Shown here: positions 34,565 through 44,180 of the stretch, piece after piece
Layout: the number at the start of each line of letters is the position of its first letter
How positions within the stretch are numbered: the first letter of the stretch is position 1
Assembly: GCF_000807855.2 (NCBI RefSeq)
Contig: NZ_JRYR02000002.1
Span: forward strand, 248,001-312,000
Reading direction: 5' to 3'
DNA length: 64,000 nucleotides
Origin: Flammeovirga pacifica
GTDB lineage: Bacteria > Bacteroidota > Bacteroidia > Cytophagales > Flammeovirgaceae
Made by a program: the position numbers and the translations under genes
The notes under the pieces: model-generated
What the model saw: only the letters and a program-made list of their open reading frames with translations
Told to the model about the DNA's origin: nothing
The model's database searches: none

Positions 34565-36700
34565 ATGCTGTTTAACTATTGGAAAATAACAATAACAATT
34601 GGTGTTCTATTTTTTGTGACCTGTTTTAATTCTTATGCTCAACTAACTAAAATTAATGATTATAGAACTCTTAAATCAAAGACTCAAGACTCCGATATTA
34701 TTTTACTAGGAGAGGCAGATCATTACAATAAATTTGTGTTAGAAGAAAAAGTCAATTTCACAAAATATCTTCATGACAGCTTGGGCTTTGACCTATTACT
34801 CTTTGAAAGTAGTGTCTATGATATGGATCAGGTCAATCAACTTCTGATAAAAGGAACTTCTGAATCCGGTATTTTATTCAAAGGTATTTACAATGCATGG
34901 CATCATTCTAAACCTATGTATGACTTATCAAAATATATATTAGCATCAGCCAATAAAAACGATACGTTATTTGTAGGTGGTTTTGATCCTCAATTTTATT
35001 CTGGAACCTTTTTTAATAACCTTTCAATAGACTTTAATAAATACTTAAAAGAAACAAAAATAGTTTGCTCTGAGAATTATATTGAGGCCTTAAACACAAT
35101 TATTACACAAGTAGGAAATGATTATTCTTTACCTGAAACTTATAATGAAAGGTTCAGAAATGATACACTTGAATTAATTCAAAAATTATCTTCTCAAAAC
35201 ACCACTTCTGCACTATTTTGGATAAAAAACTTAACCTCAATCTTAGGGACCTGTACGTTAATACAGGAGAATAAATCCGATGGAATAGATATCAAATCAG
35301 CAGATGTTCAGCTAAGAGATAGTCTCATGTATGAGAATATTAAATATCATATCAACACAAAAAATAAAAAAATAATTTGTTGGGCAGCAAATACTCATAT
35401 AGCAAATGACTTAAGCGGTATCCATTCTAGTACAGACACCACCATTCAAAATTTTAAAGGAATATCTTATTTCTTAAATAAATATACTGATAAAAAAATC
35501 ACTTCTATTGCATTTACGGATCTTGCCGGCATTGAAAATGTAAAAGAATATATTGAATATGGGCAACTTTCAGCAAATGAAAAAGCATATATAAAATTGG
35601 ATTCGGTAGATTTATATGGATTTTCATCACTAATTGGAAATTCTCCTATTACTGGAGACTACCCTCATGGGAACTGGAAAAATACTTTTAATTATGGCAT
35701 TATTATTCACTCTAGTAAAGATGTTCATATAGAAGGTGAGGTAGTTGATGCAAGTGATTTGACAACAGTTCCTTATGTTAATATTCAATTCGAAAATTCG
35801 AATATCTATGCTCACACAGATTTAAATGGAAAATTTTCATTTAAAATCAAGGAGGAAAATCTTGAAAAGAAAATGATACTATCTCACTTAGGCTATGAAA
35901 CTATATCTATCCAACCAAATAAAAATTTGATGAAAATAGAGTTGCTTCCTAACGTAGACTATTTGGATGAAGTGGAAGTCTCTGGAAAAAAAATTAGTGG
36001 ATATGAATATTTTAAACCCATCATTGAGAATCATTTAAAACTTTCGCCTAAAACTCCTACTAAATATACACTCTATTATCAAAGTGAAGACCTTTTTAAA
36101 GATACGTTGGTAATAGAGGCCTCTTTAGAATTCATTATCGATGATCAATTAAAAGAGCCAATACACCTTAATTCAACAATTTCCAATAAAAGGATTATTG
36201 ATGAAAATTCGCCAATATTTCCCTATCCAATTGCTGTGGTTTCTGATCCTTATATTAATGTGGATAACTCAATGTTTAGTAAGAAATTTTTAAATAAAAT
36301 AATAATTGATTCTATTCAATCCATTAAAAATGATCAAACTACTTATACTAGTATTAATTACCACACTAATTACAATAAGAAAAAATATAAAGGAACTATC
36401 ATAGTAAATTCAAATGATAACTTTATACTGAATCATAAGTACTCTATTGAACATATTGATAGGACCCTAAAGGAATTTGAAATTCGATACGCAATGAAAG
36501 GAGAATATATCTATCCTACATTTGCAGAAATGCATCTTAAAGGAACTATGTTTTATAGAGGTACTTTATTAGAATTTAATCATCGCAATACAATTTTTAT
36601 AATGAGTATTGTCAAAGATTATACAAGAAAAATATATCATAGGATATATGATTTAAAGAAAGCAAAATACTCCAAAAAGTTTTGGGACAATTTAAATTGA
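34565..36700 (+). CDS. Erythromycin-esterase-like domain fused to a CarboxypepD_reg-like domain
   Basis: Signal peptide (ending NSYAQ), then an EreA-like domain at ~25-330: IILLGEADHYNKFVLEE, LLLFESSVYDMDQV, FVGGFDPQF and ICWAANTHIAND match the order of the family's conserved GE-x-x-H, E and H elements. Residues ~390-470 are a CarboxypepD_reg-like beta-sandwich (VHIEGEVVDASDLTTVPYVNI, HTDLNGKFSF). The last ~240 residues (DEVEVSGKKISGYEYF onward) resemble the region that follows such domains in secreted Bacteroidota proteins. The three-part architecture is unusual. Substrate unknown. Confidence 0.7.
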   Translation: MLFNYWKITITIGVLFFVTCFNSYAQLTKINDYRTLKSKTQDSDIILLGEADHYNKFVLEEKVNFTKYLHDSLGFDLLLFESSVYDMDQVNQLLIKGTSESGILFKGIYNAWHHSKPMYDLSKYILASANKNDTLFVGGFDPQFYSGTFFNNLSIDFNKYLKETKIVCSENYIEALNTIITQVGNDYSLPETYNERFRNDTLELIQKLSSQNTTSALFWIKNLTSILGTCTLIQENKSDGIDIKSADVQLRDSLMYENIKYHINTKNKKIICWAANTHIANDLSGIHSSTDTTIQNFKGISYFLNKYTDKKITSIAFTDLAGIENVKEYIEYGQLSANEKAYIKLDSVDLYGFSSLIGNSPITGDYPHGNWKNTFNYGIIIHSSKDVHIEGEVVDASDLTTVPYVNIQFENSNIYAHTDLNGKFSFKIKEENLEKKMILSHLGYETISIQPNKNLMKIELLPNVDYLDEVEVSGKKISGYEYFKPIIENHLKLSPKTPTKYTLYYQSEDLFKDTLVIEASLEFIIDDQLKEPIHLNSTISNKRIIDENSPIFPYPIAVVSDPYINVDNSMFSKKFLNKIIIDSIQSIKNDQTTYTSINYHTNYNKKKYKGTIIVNSNDNFILNHKYSIEHIDRTLKEFEIRYAMKGEYIYPTFAEMHLKGTMFYRGTLLEFNHRNTIFIMSIVKDYTRKIYHRIYDLKKAKYSKKFWDNLN

Positions 36701-37112
36701 TAAATATCTCTATGTCACTATTTTATCAGTTGTAAAAATGATGAAATATATTTTAAAAAATATAGAATTTTCACCATCTTTTTTATTCTATTTCTAGAAT
36801 AATTTTTGATCATTATGGAATCAAAAATGTTATTGATTCTACAAGGTATATGAATTATGTTCAAAATTTAGAGGATGGATTCTATTTTGAAAAGCATAAC
36901 TTTTGATATATTGGATATGTATATTTTATTACTGATTCCTACAATGAAACTAATTTAATTTTAGCTCAATACATATATTGTTTCATAGGATTGTTTTTTT
37001 GCACAAAGTAATAAAAACAGTAGGTAAAAAAAATCATCATCAGTGATATGTATTGTTTTATCCGTATCATAAACATAGCTCTTACTAAATTTATGATACG
37101 GATCAGAAGTCA
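36701..37112. other. Non-coding gap with a possible gene fragment
   Basis: No complete gene. Around 36808-36905 one + frame reads FDHYGIKNVIDSTRYMNYV and on to a stop after FYFEKHNF, which looks like a gene remnant without a start. The CotH terminator occupies 37060-37103. Confidence 0.4.
37060..37103 (-). terminator. Terminator of the CotH-like gene
   Basis: ATCCGTATCATAAA (37060-37073) is the exact reverse complement of 37090-37103, with a 16-base loop, directly after the stop of the minus-strand gene. In the minus direction it is followed by AAACAATAC rather than a long T-run, so efficiency is uncertain. Confidence 0.55.
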
Positions 37113-38639
37113 TTACAATACCACCACTTTTTTACTAGAAACTTGTTGCCAACTTCCCTGAGGAGTTTCAATTTCAATAGCCAATATATAGGTGCCCTTA
37201 TGAATATCTTTCATCGAAAAACTAAATGTATGATCAGGTCTTTTTTCCCATCGTTTTACTGTTTGACCTTGTAGATTGATCAATGTGATGATACTTCTTT
37301 TATAATCAAGATCATCAAAATCAACCATTAAATATTGACTAACGGGATTAGGGTAGATCTTAACTAAAGGTTGCAAACGGATAGGATCAATAGATGTAAT
37401 GATGATTTGATTATTTGCATATTGAACTCTTGTGGCAATAAAATCTGCAATACCATAGGCTACATGTCCATCTAAAGGAGCAGAAAATGATCTATCATAG
37501 TCAGAAACTGTCCAGCCATAATTTGTGGTGTAATAAGTATCAGCGGCAATGTAAGGTCTCAATAGATCGTGCTGCACATCAAAATATGGGTCTAACATTG
37601 AATTATTGAAAGTCTCATCAATAAAGCTTCTTAAAAACTTGTTGTATTCATTTCTGTAGTATGGGTCGCTTAATACTTTTTGTGCTAGGGGTCTAGGATC
37701 GGTTGGGTGAATCCATTCATTAATATCTCTTGTTCCCCAATCTAAACCGACCCAATCAATACCGTAAGTATTATCTAAATCATAAGGGAAATATGTCCAC
37801 ATATTACTTTCTTCATTCCAATAGATTAAGAAGTTATTCTTATTATAAGAATAGTTATCCCAATGTCCAGAGAGATGTTCAATTCCAATTGTTTTGATGT
37901 AAGTAGCAATATCAAAATTTCTATCTAAGTAAGATCTAAAGGCCTCACCATTAAGAATATTAATACTATCTAAAAAAGAGGCTAATTCATTTCTGTTACT
38001 TTCATCTCCTTCTTCAAGTTCATAAATATCATCATTGAGGTATAAGTTGGGATCATTGGTAAGATCTGCCCCATAGCTACATTTATAGAGTTTACCATCC
38101 TCTGTTGCATAGCGTGATTCCAAAAAGAGATCATCTATTTGTTCTGTATTTAGGTATAAACCATAATAATCATCATTAATATAAAGAGCTACATGACTAC
38201 TTCTTGCAGAAGGGATGTTCTTTTCTCTAAAAAATTTCAATAATGATTTTTCTCTAGATAGAGTGGGGTCATTATGTTCAGCTCTGAGGTTAAACTTTTT
38301 CTCTTCATAAAACTCCCTTCCTTTTATAAATTTATTGAAAGAAATTTTGAATGATTTTTTTGGTGCATAACGAGAAGTATTACCTCTTAAACGAATCCCT
38401 ACATTGTGTAAAGAATCCGTTAATTGTGAGTTTTGAAATTCAAAAATACAGACCTTGTATTCTCTATTCTCTTCATTTCCAGGGGCCAATAAGAACTCTA
38501 AATCGGCAGGGTCCATAGTGATGTCCACACGGTTTACTTCATTCTCAGGAAATAAAAGCCCGTCGGATGGATTGATATTTTGTCCTAATACAAAAAAATA
38601 GAAGGTCAAAAATGATAGTGTTAGTAGAATCTTTTTCAT
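37113..38639 (-). CDS. CotH kinase family protein with T9SS sorting tail
   Basis: A 508-residue secreted protein. After the signal peptide (FVLGQ) the CotH domain spans ~25-390: IRLRGNTSRYAPKKSFKI, EKKFNLRAEHNDPTLSREK, HVALYINDDYYGLYLNTEQI and YFPYDLDNTYGID, the last containing the Asp-x-Asp pair used by CotH atypical kinases to bind metal-ATP. The C-terminal ~85 residues are a type A T9SS domain (VKIYPNPVSQYLMVDF to KKVVVL). CotH proteins are protein kinases in spores; secreted forms in Bacteroidota are of unknown role and often accompany adhesion or polysaccharide genes. It stands alone on the minus strand. Confidence 0.85.
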   Translation of the reverse strand: MKKILLTLSFLTFYFFVLGQNINPSDGLLFPENEVNRVDITMDPADLEFLLAPGNEENREYKVCIFEFQNSQLTDSLHNVGIRLRGNTSRYAPKKSFKISFNKFIKGREFYEEKKFNLRAEHNDPTLSREKSLLKFFREKNIPSARSSHVALYINDDYYGLYLNTEQIDDLFLESRYATEDGKLYKCSYGADLTNDPNLYLNDDIYELEEGDESNRNELASFLDSINILNGEAFRSYLDRNFDIATYIKTIGIEHLSGHWDNYSYNKNNFLIYWNEESNMWTYFPYDLDNTYGIDWVGLDWGTRDINEWIHPTDPRPLAQKVLSDPYYRNEYNKFLRSFIDETFNNSMLDPYFDVQHDLLRPYIAADTYYTTNYGWTVSDYDRSFSAPLDGHVAYGIADFIATRVQYANNQIIITSIDPIRLQPLVKIYPNPVSQYLMVDFDDLDYKRSIITLINLQGQTVKRWEKRPDHTFSFSMKDIHKGTYILAIEIETPQGSWQQVSSKKVVVL

Positions 38640-38800
38640 TAGAATAAGTTTAGATAGAACTTGTCATATTTACTGTTTAGTAGTTATATTTTGAGCCTGT
38701 AAGCTCGGTGTTGCAAATTACTTTTTTTAGTTGAGTTAAAAAAGTGATAACTAGGCCTTTATTTTTGGCTTAGTGCTTAGTAGAAATAGATAAAAGAAAA

Positions 38801-39181
38801 ATGAATTTAAATCAAATAACTGTACCTTCTTTGGATTTAAATAAATCAATACCTTTTTATGAGAAAATGGGGCTGAAGCTTATTGTAAAAGCTTTACCTC
38901 ATTATGCGCGATTTGAATGCCCGAATGGAGAGTCAACTTTTTCAATTCATCAAACGGATACATTACCTTTAGGAGAGGGTGTCTATGTTTATTTTGAATG
39001 CGAAAATCTTGATGAACAAGTAGCGTTAATCAAAAGTAAAGGGATCAAAATTGATCAAGAACCTAAAGATCAATCTTGGTTATGGAGAGAAGCTAGGTTA
39101 AAAGATCTTGATGGAAACCAATTGATATTATTTTTTGGAGGAGAGAATAGATTAAATCCTCCTTGGCGTATAGCCGAATAA
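38801..39181 (+). CDS. VOC (glyoxalase/bleomycin-resistance-like) family protein
   Basis: The 126-residue single-domain protein has the VOC beta-alpha-beta-beta-beta pattern: QITVPSLDLNKSIPFYEKMGL at the start, HYARFECPNGESTFSIHQ in the middle and EARLKDLDGNQLILFFGGEN near the end, the latter with the D-P/L-D-G-N-x-L signature and a Glu-type metal ligand region. Members are dioxygenases, isomerases or resistance binding proteins; the specific activity is not readable. A gap of 19 bp to the next gene suggests co-transcription. Confidence 0.85.
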   Translation: MNLNQITVPSLDLNKSIPFYEKMGLKLIVKALPHYARFECPNGESTFSIHQTDTLPLGEGVYVYFECENLDEQVALIKSKGIKIDQEPKDQSWLWREARLKDLDGNQLILFFGGENRLNPPWRIAE

Positions 39182-39200
39182 AACTAAGATTTAACCACTT

Positions 39201-39875
39201 ATGAAAAAGAATAAGAAGCCTTATCATGTCATTCAACTCTTCAATAATTCTTATGTCTATGATAAAGATTATAAAAATTATGAATCAAGAAAGGAAGTTG
39301 TTCAATGGAAAAATGAAATACCTTCCAATTCTTTAGTCGATGGCAAAGTACAAATCACTAATGTAGACCCTGCTATTTCTTTAGCTAGTGATCAAAATAT
39401 GGTGATACTTATTGATCATAACATCAATACCTTTGAAGAATTGCATCAACTCCATAAACTAAATAATGAAAATTGGGACAAACAAAATGCTAACGATTTT
39501 TTGATAAAAAGACCTAAGTTATTTCTAGGGAAATTGGCCCAACATAAATTGTCTTTTGAGATTTTTCAACTAAGATTAAAAGAGACAAAACTAGAGTTGT
39601 TTATCGATTGGGATTATTGGAAAGTAGGACGTGAAGAAAAAGAGAATTTCAAAATAGGGGAGTTAAAAATACATCAACCTCTGAACATAAAAATTGATGG
39701 TAAAAGAGATTTTTCCTTAACAGGAAGAAGGAAACGCACATTTATAGAAAACAATTATATAATTGAATACAAAGGTATTTTTGAGGAGGTAGAATTCATA
39801 AAAGAGCAAAAGACGTTTACGAAGTTAGTCCCTGTCAATAGTAAAGAAATCAACTTTATGAAACATTTAAAGTGA
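39201..39875 (+). CDS. Hypothetical protein (224 aa)
   Basis: No signal peptide or TM helix. The sequence is Lys/Asn-rich and begins with PYHVIQLFNNSYVYDKDYKN. Later segments (ELFIDWDYWKVGREEKENF, RDFSLTGRRKRTFIENNYI) suggest a beta-rich soluble domain. I do not recognise a family. It follows the VOC gene closely and probably shares its transcript. Confidence 0.6.
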   Translation: MKKNKKPYHVIQLFNNSYVYDKDYKNYESRKEVVQWKNEIPSNSLVDGKVQITNVDPAISLASDQNMVILIDHNINTFEELHQLHKLNNENWDKQNANDFLIKRPKLFLGKLAQHKLSFEIFQLRLKETKLELFIDWDYWKVGREEKENFKIGELKIHQPLNIKIDGKRDFSLTGRRKRTFIENNYIIEYKGIFEEVEFIKEQKTFTKLVPVNSKEINFMKHLK

Positions 39876-40089
39876 TCATATAATAAAGTAAAACAAGAGT
39901 AACTTCTACATAGTTTTATGATAAAAAAGGCGTATTGATATTAAAAGTTGTTTGATTGTTTAAAGTTGTTCACTAATTTTGGAGTATGATTTTTTGCATT
40001 GAATTATTCTTATAATGTATGATTCACTTTAATGTATCAAAATCCCAAAAATGTACTCAAACAGAATAATTATTTTTTTAGATTAGATT

Positions 40090-40716
40090 ATGGACATTAA
40101 ACAAATTTTCCAAAACAACCAAGATTGGGTTCAAGAAAAACTGAGTATTGACAAAAACTATTTTAAGGAGTTGTCAGATGGTCAGAGCCCAGATATTCTT
40201 TACATTGGTTGTTCTGATAGCCGTGTGACTGCTGAAGAGATTATGGGTGTAGCTCCTGGAGATGTATTTGTACATAGAAATATTGCAAACATGGTCCCTA
40301 ACACAGATTTAAGTGCAATGTCTGTAATTGATTACGCAGTACAACACTTAAAAGTAAACAATGTTGTAGTCTGTGGTCATTATTTTTGTGGAGGAGTGAA
40401 AGCTGCTATGCAATCACAAGATTTGGGTATCCTTAACCCTTGGTTAAGAAACATCAGAGATGTATACAGAACTCATAAAGATGAATTGAATGCAATTCAA
40501 GATGAGGAGGAAAGATACAAGCGTTTGGTAGAACTAAATGTACAAGAACAATGTATCAACATTATCAAAACAGCCCCAGTACAAAGAGCTTACAGAGATA
40601 GAGGCCTTAAAGTACATGGTTGGGTATTTGATATCCAATCTGGAAATCTAATTGATTTAAATATCGATTTTGATAAGATTTTAGAAAATGTAATGGAAAT
40701 ATATCGTCTTGATTAA
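40090..40716 (+). CDS. can: Beta-class carbonic anhydrase
   Basis: The 208-residue enzyme interconverts CO2 and bicarbonate in the cytoplasm. Zinc ligands are Cys41, His97 and Cys100, with the Asp43-Arg45 dyad in IGCSDSRVTAEEIMG and the second site in VVVCGHYFCGGVKAAM. The continuation LGILNPWLRNIRDVY and ELNVQEQC follows the E. coli Can subtype closely. Upstream 39876-40089 is a promoter-length gap and a strong terminator follows, so it is probably a single-gene unit. Confidence 0.95.
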   Translation: MDIKQIFQNNQDWVQEKLSIDKNYFKELSDGQSPDILYIGCSDSRVTAEEIMGVAPGDVFVHRNIANMVPNTDLSAMSVIDYAVQHLKVNNVVVCGHYFCGGVKAAMQSQDLGILNPWLRNIRDVYRTHKDELNAIQDEEERYKRLVELNVQEQCINIIKTAPVQRAYRDRGLKVHGWVFDIQSGNLIDLNIDFDKILENVMEIYRLD

Positions 40717-40740
40717 TTCTAATAGGCGATCATTATAAAC

Positions 40741-40775
40741 AAAGAGGCTGTCATTGATAAAATGACAGCCTCTTT
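40741..40775. terminator. Bidirectional terminator between convergent genes
   Basis: AAAGAGGCTGTCATT (40741-40755) pairs perfectly with 40761-40775 around a five-base loop, flanked by As on the left and Ts on the right, so it can end transcription from both the carbonic anhydrase and the SDR gene. Confidence 0.9.
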
Positions 40776-40786
40776 TTATATTTTTA

Positions 40787-42328
40787 TTACCAATCAATTG
40801 GCATATAATCTTTCAGGAATTTACCCGACCAATGTTTTCCAGTATTGATACCATCAATCAAAGGATCAAGAACTCTAGCGGCTCCATCAACAATATCTAA
40901 AGGAGGTTGGAAATCGTGCAACTCTTCTTTCTTTTGTGATAAGTGAGCAGGATCTTCGTCTGTTACCCAACCTGTATCCACAGCATTCATAAAGATGCCT
41001 TTTTTAGCCAATGAACCAGCAGATGTGTGGGTCATCATATTCAAGGCAGCTTTTGCCATATTGGTATGAGGATGACGGTCTTCTTTATGGAAACGGTGGA
41101 ATTTACCTTCCATTGCAGAGACATTGATAATATGCTTTTTACCCGTTTCGTCTTTTTCCATCAATTTTGATAAACGATTACACAAAACAAAAGGAGCAAT
41201 AGAGTTCACTAATTGCACTTCTACCATTTCAGGTGTTTCAATTTCTCCTAAACGCAATCTCCAAGAGTTGGTTTTTCTTAAATCAACTTGTTGCAAATCG
41301 GCATCTAATTTACCGACAGGGAAAACTTCTTTTGTAGCAATAGTGTTATCAAAACTATAAGGAATTTGAGACAATTGAGCCGATGCTCTTAATCCGATTC
41401 CAGCTTCTGATGTACTCCATTTTACAGGAAGACGACCATTTTTAGCACTTTCACTTGTCTGAGACAATTCAGAAAGTTCGGTCAAACAATAAATATGATC
41501 TTTTAATACGTTTTGCACCGGAGCAGTTAAAGCTTCAAAAGGTTGCTCTTCTCCAGCCATTAAATGTTCGTAAAAACCAGCAGGTCTACGTACAGTTTGT
41601 GCCGCATTATTGATCAAAATATCTAAACGATCGTACTGTTGCTCGATAAAATTACAGAAGATCTCTACCGAAGGGATATGACGTAAATCTAATCCATGAA
41701 CTTTTAAGCGATGTCCCCATTCTTTAAAGTCAGGTTCTTTTGCAAAACGTTCTGCAGAATCTACAGGGAAACGTGTTGTAGCTACAACAGTAGCACCTGC
41801 TCTAAGAAGAATTAAAGTGATATGATACCCAATCTTTAATCTTGATCCTGTTACCACTGCCACCTGACCTGTAAGATCGGCATTTTGGAAACGTTTGGCA
41901 TAGTTATAATCGCCGCACTCAGGACACATCTGATCATAGAAATGATGTAATTTTGTGTATTCAGTCTTACACACATAGCAATTTCTAGGAGAGGTTAATT
42001 CAGGAGTATCAGGAATCTCCATATTCTCCAAGATTCTAGGAGCCACAAAAACACTAGCTTCACGAGCACTACGTATACCTGTAGTTTTTCTCGCATGCTT
42101 GTTTCTTTCTTGTTCCTTTCTTTTTGCCGCTTTCTTAATATCTTTTTTACGCTGCTCAAATTCATCACGGTTAGGACGACTTAATTGTCCTGCCGCTTTA
42201 ATTAGGGCTATACGTTTTTCTTCACTTAACTCGTACAGTTTTACTGCATCAGCCGTAAGAATTTGCAATGTTTTGATACACTCATCAATCTGTTGCTCAC
42301 TTAAATGCTGTTTGTCCTCTTCCGTCAT
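40787..42328 (-). CDS. Long SDR-family oxidoreductase with internal zinc ribbon
   Basis: A 513-residue protein. The N-terminal ~110 residues are charged and helical, then a four-Cys zinc-ribbon-like block (CYVCKTEY ... CPECGDYNY). A Rossmann SDR domain starts near residue 150 with [20 protein letters not shown], a G-x-x-x-x-x-G cofactor loop, and [11 protein letters not shown], the usual NNA element. The catalytic region reads [12 protein letters not shown] ... [14 protein letters not shown]: the Lys of Y-x-x-x-K is present but the Tyr position is Thr. The final part has [12 protein letters not shown]. It is much longer than typical SDRs (~250). Activity and substrate unknown; the missing Tyr makes classical dehydrogenase chemistry doubtful. 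Confidence 0.75.
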   Translation of the reverse strand: MTEEDKQHLSEQQIDECIKTLQILTADAVKLYELSEEKRIALIKAAGQLSRPNRDEFEQRKKDIKKAAKRKEQERNKHARKTTGIRSAREASVFVAPRILENMEIPDTPELTSPRNCYVCKTEYTKLHHFYDQMCPECGDYNYAKRFQNADLTGQVAVVTGSRLKIGYHITLILLRAGATVVATTRFPVDSAERFAKEPDFKEWGHRLKVHGLDLRHIPSVEIFCNFIEQQYDRLDILINNAAQTVRRPAGFYEHLMAGEEQPFEALTAPVQNVLKDHIYCLTELSELSQTSESAKNGRLPVKWSTSEAGIGLRASAQLSQIPYSFDNTIATKEVFPVGKLDADLQQVDLRKTNSWRLRLGEIETPEMVEVQLVNSIAPFVLCNRLSKLMEKDETGKKHIINVSAMEGKFHRFHKEDRHPHTNMAKAALNMMTHTSAGSLAKKGIFMNAVDTGWVTDEDPAHLSQKKEELHDFQPPLDIVDGAARVLDPLIDGINTGKHWSGKFLKDYMPIDW

Positions 42329-42462
42329 AACGTTCTACTATAATTGAGGCCGAAAGATACTGCCTAAATTTTAATTATGGTTAGAAATTTTAGTTAATGT
42401 TAGTTCCAGAGATGAAGAACTATGAACATCACGGTTTATAAAATAGGTTATGATATAACAGT

Positions 42463-42493
42463 AATACCCCAAATGAGGTATTGTATAAATACC
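42463..42493. promoter_or_regulatory. Triple short inverted repeat ahead of the toxin-like operon
   Basis: AATACC (42463-42468), GGTATT (42477-42482) and AATACC (42488-42493) form overlapping inverted repeats 33 bases upstream of the promoter-like element at 42526. The spacing fits an operator for a dimeric regulator or alternative hairpins. Low confidence. Confidence 0.3.
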
Positions 42494-42525
42494 ACATCAG
42501 TAGGATAGAGCTCCCAATGATTTCC

Positions 42526-42535
42526 TACACCTTTG
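42526..42535 (+). promoter_or_regulatory. Probable promoter -7 element of the toxin-like operon
   Basis: TACACCTTTG, identical to the element upstream of the cobalamin riboswitch at 128-137. It would give a leader of ~110 bases before the first gene at 42651. The leader contains a small stem, AAGGC (42593-42597) with GCCTT (42611-42615). Confidence 0.4.
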
Positions 42536-42650
42536 TAATGTAATCAAAAACTAATAATCGATTGAGTAGCTACTATCTGTTTGACAATTACAAAGGCGGT
42601 TTACCGAAAAGCCTTATAAATGAGTAGGTAAAATTAATTTGTTAAATAAG

Positions 42651-44171
42651 ATGCCAACTACAATACCTTATGACCCGTCGTTAGTATTGGGTAATATTGT
42701 AAACCAAGAAAAGCTTGAAAACCTTACTCAAATTAGTAAGCTACAAGCACCAGTAGATGCAGCGGAAGATGAGTTGAACTCATTTATTTCTATGAAACGA
42801 AGCATTGATATGACTATCCAAGAAATGATCGAAATGAATATCGATTCAGAAGATTTAATTAAGGAGAGTCAACAAGTTGGACAAAAAATTCAACAGGCAG
42901 CAATCAAATTTGCCAAAACAAAGTTAGATGCTGAAAAAAATATTCAGCCATTAAAGTCTAAAATATCTACGGTAAATGATAGTGTAGAAAGTCCTATTGA
43001 TTATAACAAAACACAGATAAAGAAGATGCCTCTTTCGGCTGATTCTATGACAATGAATTGTCAGTATTTTGCATTTGATCAAAATGAGCAGGATTCAAGT
43101 ACTCATGCAGCTACTGTTGCGGCTTTCGTAAGTGATTCAGTAAATGAATTTGGTGACAAGTTCTCTTCTGAAGCTAAAACATCAGCTCAATCCCAAATGA
43201 ATAGTCAACATTCAAGACATAGCATCTCTGGTACATTGGTCGTTAGTATCAAATGTACACATAAAGAAGCTGCTCTTTTAGCGCCATTCATTTTGAATGT
43301 AGATAAGGGTGTTGAGGTTTGGAATCAGATGTTTCCAAAAGACAAGATTGATACAGGTAGCCCTGCAAACTTGGCAATGACTCAAGCAAAACAAGCCAGT
43401 AATGGAAAACAAAATACGATAGAGTTATTGTCTGGAGCAACTTATGGCTCTTGTTTTATTGGTATGGTTCATACTTTAAACACAACAGAAACTTCTTCTT
43501 CACAAACAATGTATTCTGTAGCTGAATCTTTGCAAGGTCAGTTTGAAGTTGGTGGTTGGTTTGCAGATGTTTCAGGTGGTTTTGGAGTTGATTCAAGTTT
43601 TTCAGGAAGTGCTAAAAACTTGTTGAGTACTCAAAATATCTCATCACATTGTACATTGATTACTATGGGCTCAATTGCTTCAATAAAATCGAATCAGGTA
43701 CAGATGGCTGTGAAGGGTTTTACCAATGATGATGCTGCAAAAAATATGGCAGCCTTGCAACAGATGCAAAATGAAACTGCTAAAGATATGAACAGCAGTA
43801 TTGCAAGTTCTGCATCTAATGCAAGGTCTGGACAGCAAATGGTCTCTCTTCAAACAGCAAAAGTACAAGGAGTATTAAGTGGTCTATCTGATATTGATAG
43901 TCAAAGTAATAAAATGATCGATACCAATTCTATGATGGATGCTATGGAAGATTATATCAATAAATGTCTTGATGGTCATATTGGTGTACCGATCAATTAT
44001 TATTTAAAATCAATTACAAAGGCAGAAATTACGCATTCATGGTTGAAAAAATATTACCCTAGTAAATTCAATCAAGCAGGTAGTATTGATGATAGCGGTT
44101 CTAGCAGTAATAGTGCCTCTTCATCTTCTGATTCAGACACTGATGGTGGAGGAGATACATCAGGATCTTAA
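42651..44171 (+). CDS. Unrecognised large protein, paralogue 1 of the toxin-like operon (506 aa)
   Basis: The ATG at 42651 is chosen because the protein then begins MPTTIPYDPSLVLGNIV, matching the N terminus of the paralogue at 45464. It has no signal peptide and no clear TM helix. Residues ~20-110 are helical, probably coiled coil. The core (~115-350) has the conserved blocks VESPIDY, ISGTLVVSIKCTHK, LLSGATYGSCFIGMVH, GGFGVDSSF and SSHCTLITMGSIASI. A second helical region and IGVPINYYLKSITKAEI follow, and the tail is a Ser/Asp/Gly-rich linker (SSSNSASSSSDSDTD). I do not recognise the family. Helical ends with a beta-rich middle would suit a pore-forming or scaffold protein, but this is inference. 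Confidence 0.85.
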   Translation: MPTTIPYDPSLVLGNIVNQEKLENLTQISKLQAPVDAAEDELNSFISMKRSIDMTIQEMIEMNIDSEDLIKESQQVGQKIQQAAIKFAKTKLDAEKNIQPLKSKISTVNDSVESPIDYNKTQIKKMPLSADSMTMNCQYFAFDQNEQDSSTHAATVAAFVSDSVNEFGDKFSSEAKTSAQSQMNSQHSRHSISGTLVVSIKCTHKEAALLAPFILNVDKGVEVWNQMFPKDKIDTGSPANLAMTQAKQASNGKQNTIELLSGATYGSCFIGMVHTLNTTETSSSQTMYSVAESLQGQFEVGGWFADVSGGFGVDSSFSGSAKNLLSTQNISSHCTLITMGSIASIKSNQVQMAVKGFTNDDAAKNMAALQQMQNETAKDMNSSIASSASNARSGQQMVSLQTAKVQGVLSGLSDIDSQSNKMIDTNSMMDAMEDYINKCLDGHIGVPINYYLKSITKAEITHSWLKKYYPSKFNQAGSIDDSGSSSNSASSSSDSDTDGGGDTSGS

Positions 44172-44180
44172 TATCATTTT

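Noticed and set aside
36738-36797. Short ATG frame starting MMKYILKN
   Set aside because: Stops after about 20 codons with no homology cue; treated as part of a gene remnant.
38801-39181. VOC protein called a specific antibiotic-resistance protein
   Set aside because: The VOC fold is shared by many enzymes and no resistance-specific residue pattern can be seen.
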